Source: Dimorphilus gyrociliatus
Lineage: Eukaryota; Annelida; Polychaeta; Dinophilidae
NCBI GenBank assembly: GCA_904063045.1
Contig: CAJFCJ010000002.1
Location: 1,882,422-1,946,421, forward strand
Direction: 5' to 3'
DNA: 64,000 nt
The position numbers and the translations under genes were made by a program. The notes under the pieces were generated by a model. The model was given only the letters and a program-made list of their open reading frames with translations, made no database searches and was not told where the DNA came from. Below, one piece after another: positions 60,295 through 64,000 of the stretch. Positions within the stretch are counted from its first letter, which is position 1, and every line of letters starts with the position of its first letter.

Positions 60295-63215
60295 AACAAG
60301 ATCAACGACTTAAAAATATGGACAGATAGTATAACAAAGAAAAGATCCGATTTGAATATAGAATCAAATTTTGAGAACGAACAAAAGTTCTTTTACGTCA
60401 TTCAAACTGAATTTCAAAAGCATTTATTAAAAAAATACAATTTTATAATTGAAATAAATGCAATTCACAATATTTCAAGGTTTCACCCTATAATACTAAC
60501 GATAATATGTAATAATTAAAAAATAAACTATCCTTTACTTGTCTCCTAGATTAAAATTCTCACTTTTTGAAATATGCGTATTCACAAATTCTGGTCTAAA
60601 ATCTGGTGCAATATTTTTTACTCATTCAAAAGATTTAGTAGGAATTCAAAGAGGTTACGAAGTAATTATTGAATGGAATGAACAATGGGCTAGAAATGCT
60701 CGTTTAGTAATTATTAATGAGAATAATCAGAATCATTTATTAGCTTTAAGACAAGTTTTTCCAGGTATGTAGTTAATAATCTATATTGTACATTTATAAT
60801 ATTTAATAACCATTATTTGTAAATAGATGCCTTCATTCGAATATCTGAAAATTATACTAATCAAATATGGCAAAAGATGTCAAAGGATAAAAATGTTCAA
60901 AACATATTAAAATCAATTGCAAGATCAGGTTTATAAGTCAATATTCGATGAAATTGAGACTTTTTATTACTTTTTACAGAAAATAAGTGTATTTTGGAAA
61001 ATAATATAAAAAAATTACACTCGCATGATATATGGAAAGATGAGAATTTTCAGAATAATTACAATGATGTCTGGTCAAAAGAAATCGAGGTAGATAAGTA
61101 ATTAACTATATATTTAATATTTTTATATAAGTATTAACCTACAAATAATTAACAGATATGGTGTAAAGCGTACTTACCGAAGGATTGTTCATTACTGTTA
61201 AAAATAACAAACTGCTTACAGAAAAGGGAATTTTTTTCTATAAAACTAACAGCTTCTGCAAATATTTGTATTAGAAGAATTATATTGAATTATCTTCCTA
61301 AAAGTGAAAGAGAGTTAATAACTTTTTAATTTTAACATATACAGTGTATATACATATATATATACTGTATATATACACATGTTTATACAGTTACATAATA
61401 TTACATTCATGTTTTTGTTTCTTTCTTTCGCCAGTTACGTAATGGAAAATTTAAGAATGTCTTTTAGAAATGATAACTATGGTTTTAATTTGCCATTTTA
61501 TCTTAAAAATCGACCAAGATGGTTAATTAAACTTATTATGGAGAAACGAGAGTTTTGTGGTACTATTATTAATAGGATAGACACTACTACAAGGTTTGAA
61601 TTTCTTCACAGAAATATGGTGGAAAGTCAAGTAATTGTATACGTTTTTATTATTATTAGCTAATGATTTATCCGTATCTTTTTCCTATTCAAAGATTTCG
61701 TTTGAAGATGGAGAGATATACTGTTCGTGCGATGATTTTAAAACAAAAACATTCTTTTGTAGACATATTACTTGTGTATTGAGACATAAGTTAACTAATT
61801 GGTCTGATTTAGGAGAATGTATATTGAAGAATCCTATTTTTTATGTTGATATTAATTTAGCCAGCCTAATGTATTGTCCAAAGGTAATGAAACATGTAAT
61901 GAATCAATCAAGAGCTCATTATAGCATTCATACTACATATACAATATAGTATATATAACTATTTAGAGATCTCTTCTATTCTTACAAATAGGTACTCCAG
62001 AGAAAAATGACATCATTAAAGTCCTTGCTGCATAAGAAAAGTATTTTTAATAAGTGTATGAATTCTAGCGACAAAGATTTGTCTAAGCACAATATCACCA
62101 ACTCTTTTTATCGCTGGTTGAATGTTTTCCTTCAGTTAGTTAATAAAATTCTATGTTATACATTTTGTTACAAAAATGTATAAAATATATAATTTTCCAG
62201 TAAATCTGGAGACTATTTTGAAAATACTGAAAGTCTTCTACAAAGTGTTGAAAGTCAAACGGATGGCTTTGAGCAGGATTTTGAGGACGCCCCATTTGAT
62301 CCAATATTTGCAAGTAAAATCAGGATTTAGATTTAATTTTTCAGTAAGGAAGTAATATTCGTGTATCTATCATTAGATCGAAAAACATCTGATTGTAAAG
62401 ATTTGAAGAATAGTGGAGAAGTTACTATTGATGATACTGCATGGGTTACGAATGACCAGTACAAATTATTCAGTTATCATAAGGAAATTCTCATAAAGCG
62501 AAGCGAATTGACAGCAGACGTTATTAATTATGGAATGGGATTGATAAAAAAGCAATTTCCAAATGCAGCTGGGTTATTTAATATTGAGCACGTGTATAAA
62601 TTAGATTTTCCACGTTGTTCTGATAGATTTATTCAGATTCTTCATTGTGGATCACGGAACCATTGGATTGTAGCTTCAAATTATCATAAATTCGGCAAAA
62701 ATCTTATTCATATTTATGATAGTCAACATGATCAAATAAATGAAGATCTAAAGACGCAAATTTGCAATATTTTACATTCAAATTTAAAAACTGTATATTT
62801 TCAATGCTGTTCTGTCCAACAACAGGTAAACTCTACAACTTGCGGTTTATTCTCTTTAGCTTTTACTGTGGATTTGCTAAGAGGAGAGGATGTTATTGAA
62901 ATTGAATATGATGAAAGCGATATGTTTAATCACTTGATTCATTGCCTTAATTTGGGGAAAATTTGCGAATTTCCTAGAAAAACGGGAAAATCGTCTCGAC
63001 CAAAACCGATTCTTTCTGAAGTAAATGTTATTTGCAAGTGTCGGATGCCAAGTAATCGTTACCTAACTTTTAGAGAATCAAATGACGAAGAAAAAGGACT
63101 TGTTGCATGCTTAAAATGTAAAGAACATTTTCATATGGAGTGCGTGGATATCTCAAATGAGAATTTTAAATGTTACTTTTGTGCATTCGATAGATTTAAG
63201 ATTATTAAAGCATAG
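60295..63215 (+). CDS. MULE-transposase-derived gene with SWIM, Ulp1 protease and PHD
   Basis: The first visible exon (acceptor 60293-60294) encodes FFYVIQTEFQKHLLKKY and EINAIHNISR. Then come CVFTNSGLKSGAIFF and LLALRQVFPG; this is the order of a MULE-type DDE transposase core. The position of the first catalytic Asp (DxTH motif) is Asn, and the second (xxD before the ALR..FP helix) is also not Asp, so the core looks dead. Next is a SWIM zinc finger (61700-61770), CxC-x(9)-CxH. Then a C48/Ulp1-type cysteine protease follows with its triad present: His in NHWIVAS (62661-62663), Asp in IYDSQ (62718-62720), Cys in STTCGLF (62841-62843). A C-terminal PHD-like finger completes it (CKC...CLKC...HMEC...CYFC). 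About eight exons; no start Met is visible in the first exon, so the 5' end is unresolved. It could be a domesticated gene or an ageing element. Confidence 0.68.
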
Positions 63216-63370
63216 TTTGAAATAAGTTTTAACTACTTTTTACACGTTAACCTATAATAATATTATCGAAAACTACACAGGCTCTCTTATTTCAAGCATT
63301 CTTGAACTAAAACAACTCAAAATATCTAGTAGAAAAGGTAAAGGTTGGTGCACGCCATTATTTAGTAAGT

Positions 63371-63388
63371 CCAATCAGCGCATGCGCT
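63371..63388. promoter_or_regulatory. CCAAT box plus NRF1 site upstream of the last gene
   Basis: CCAATCA at 63371-63377 overlaps into the perfect NRF1 palindrome GCGCATGCGC (63379-63388), ~200 bp upstream of ATG 63588. This is a typical housekeeping promoter arrangement, and the only other NRF1 palindrome seen in the window is the one in the SZT2 intron. Confidence 0.5.
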
Positions 63389-63587
63389 CCTGTCTTATGG
63401 GGCTGCTATATTTTACATCTTAAAGCTTTATCTTTTTTTATTGTTTTTCTGGGTACTAAACGCTGCTTAAAGCAGCAAGGTTGGTAATAATAAATGTTTT
63501 AAGAATCGATTCACTCAAGATTTCGATTGTAAACATTATACTTACGTAAAACAGAAAAGCAAACATAGAGGGCGATAATAGGACGTA

Positions 63588-64000
63588 ATGAGCACTAAAC
63601 GCCAAATCTCAGCCGAAGAAGGAAAAGCCAGACAAAGCGTTTTTGCCCGTTTAGGTCCGGGAGCCCCAAATCGAGTAAAAGAAATTGAGGTATAGACGTA
63701 ATATGTTAAAATTTGGTAATATCGCAGATTTTTTTTTAGCAAACAAGGTGGGAAAAAGCAATACGAAAAGACGAGAAGAAAGTTAAACTATCGTCCCCCA
63801 GTGCATCTTCCTCATCTCCTAGTCCAAAGGTATGTTCCGTTATTCTGTGATTGCTAATACCATATTATTTAGTAGTTTGAAGCAATTCAATTCTTGCTTT
63901 GCTTGAAAAAGATTGATTATAAATCATATTTCCTTAATGCAACTGTTGACATAAAAGAGTGGAGATTTTAATATAGCACGAGGATTTAATTTTTTCTAAA
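63588..64000 (+). CDS. Start of an unrecognised gene, cut by the window end
   Basis: Exon 1 (63588-63689) encodes MSTKRQISAEEGKARQS then VFARLGPGAPNRVKEIE. Exon 2 (63740-63829) encodes QTRWEKAIRKDEKKVKLSS and a Ser/Pro run, ending at a GTATGT donor. The third exon is outside the window. The (S)VFxRLGP motif occurs in several RNA-processing factors, but I cannot assign this one. Basic, Ser-rich composition suggests a nuclear protein. The 63830-64000 stretch is intron. Confidence 0.6.

Overview
The window is nuclear DNA from a small-genome animal. It is very AT-rich, tightly packed with genes on both strands, and its coding sequences are mostly cut by short introns (often 50-80 bp) with GT...AG ends. 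Animal-level markers are a nuclear receptor, an activin-receptor-type ectodomain, TSP1/laminin-G/Ig modules and THAP/C2H2 proteins. AP5M1, SZT2, MTAP and CAPSL-like genes occur together; from general knowledge AP-5 and SZT2 are missing from the standard fly and nematode models, so a compact lophotrochozoan (small annelid or rotifer-like animal) is my best guess. That is inference; the species cannot be read from the sequence.

Layout, left to right. (1) 0.4-5 kb: PAK1IP1 (+), an intronless kinase-less activin type II receptor-like protein (-), an unrecognised two-part gene (+). (2) 5.4-14.7 kb: MTAP (-) and a CAPSL-like EF-hand gene (+) diverge from a ~470 bp spacer holding an RFX X-box; the CAPSL gene has two tandem homologous last exons. 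ABCD3 (-) and AP5M1 (+) diverge from only 99 bp. (3) 14.8-20.3 kb (-): a large single-pass receptor with five TSP1 repeats, two laminin-G domains and one Ig domain; a repeated cysteine/tryptophan module that I do not recognise sits between the TSP1 repeats. (4) 21-28 kb: a THAP plus C2H2 protein (+), an intronless ANL-superfamily ligase (+), a NATD1-like acetyltransferase (+), an intronless acidic orphan (-). (5) 28.1-48.2 kb (-): SPATA6 and the very long SZT2, which includes an outlier ~2.4 kb intron with promoter-like motifs and a smaller intron with an inverted-repeat element. (6) 48.9-55.6 kb (+): a divergent NR1-type nuclear receptor, a universal-stress-protein gene, PPME1. (7) 55.9-60.0 kb (-): SCLT1. 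(8) 60.3-64 kb (+): a MULE-transposase-derived gene carrying SWIM, Ulp1 protease and PHD parts with a decayed DDE core, then the first two exons of a gene that runs off the window.

There is no operon logic. Themes that recur are cilium/flagellum biology (CAPSL-like, SPATA6, SCLT1), nutrient/mTORC1 and endolysosome biology (SZT2, AP5M1), and peroxisome/acyl metabolism (ABCD3, ANL ligase). I saw no rRNA, tRNA or CRISPR array. Exon boundaries were placed by eye from splice signals and homology, so gene spans are firmer than individual splice sites.
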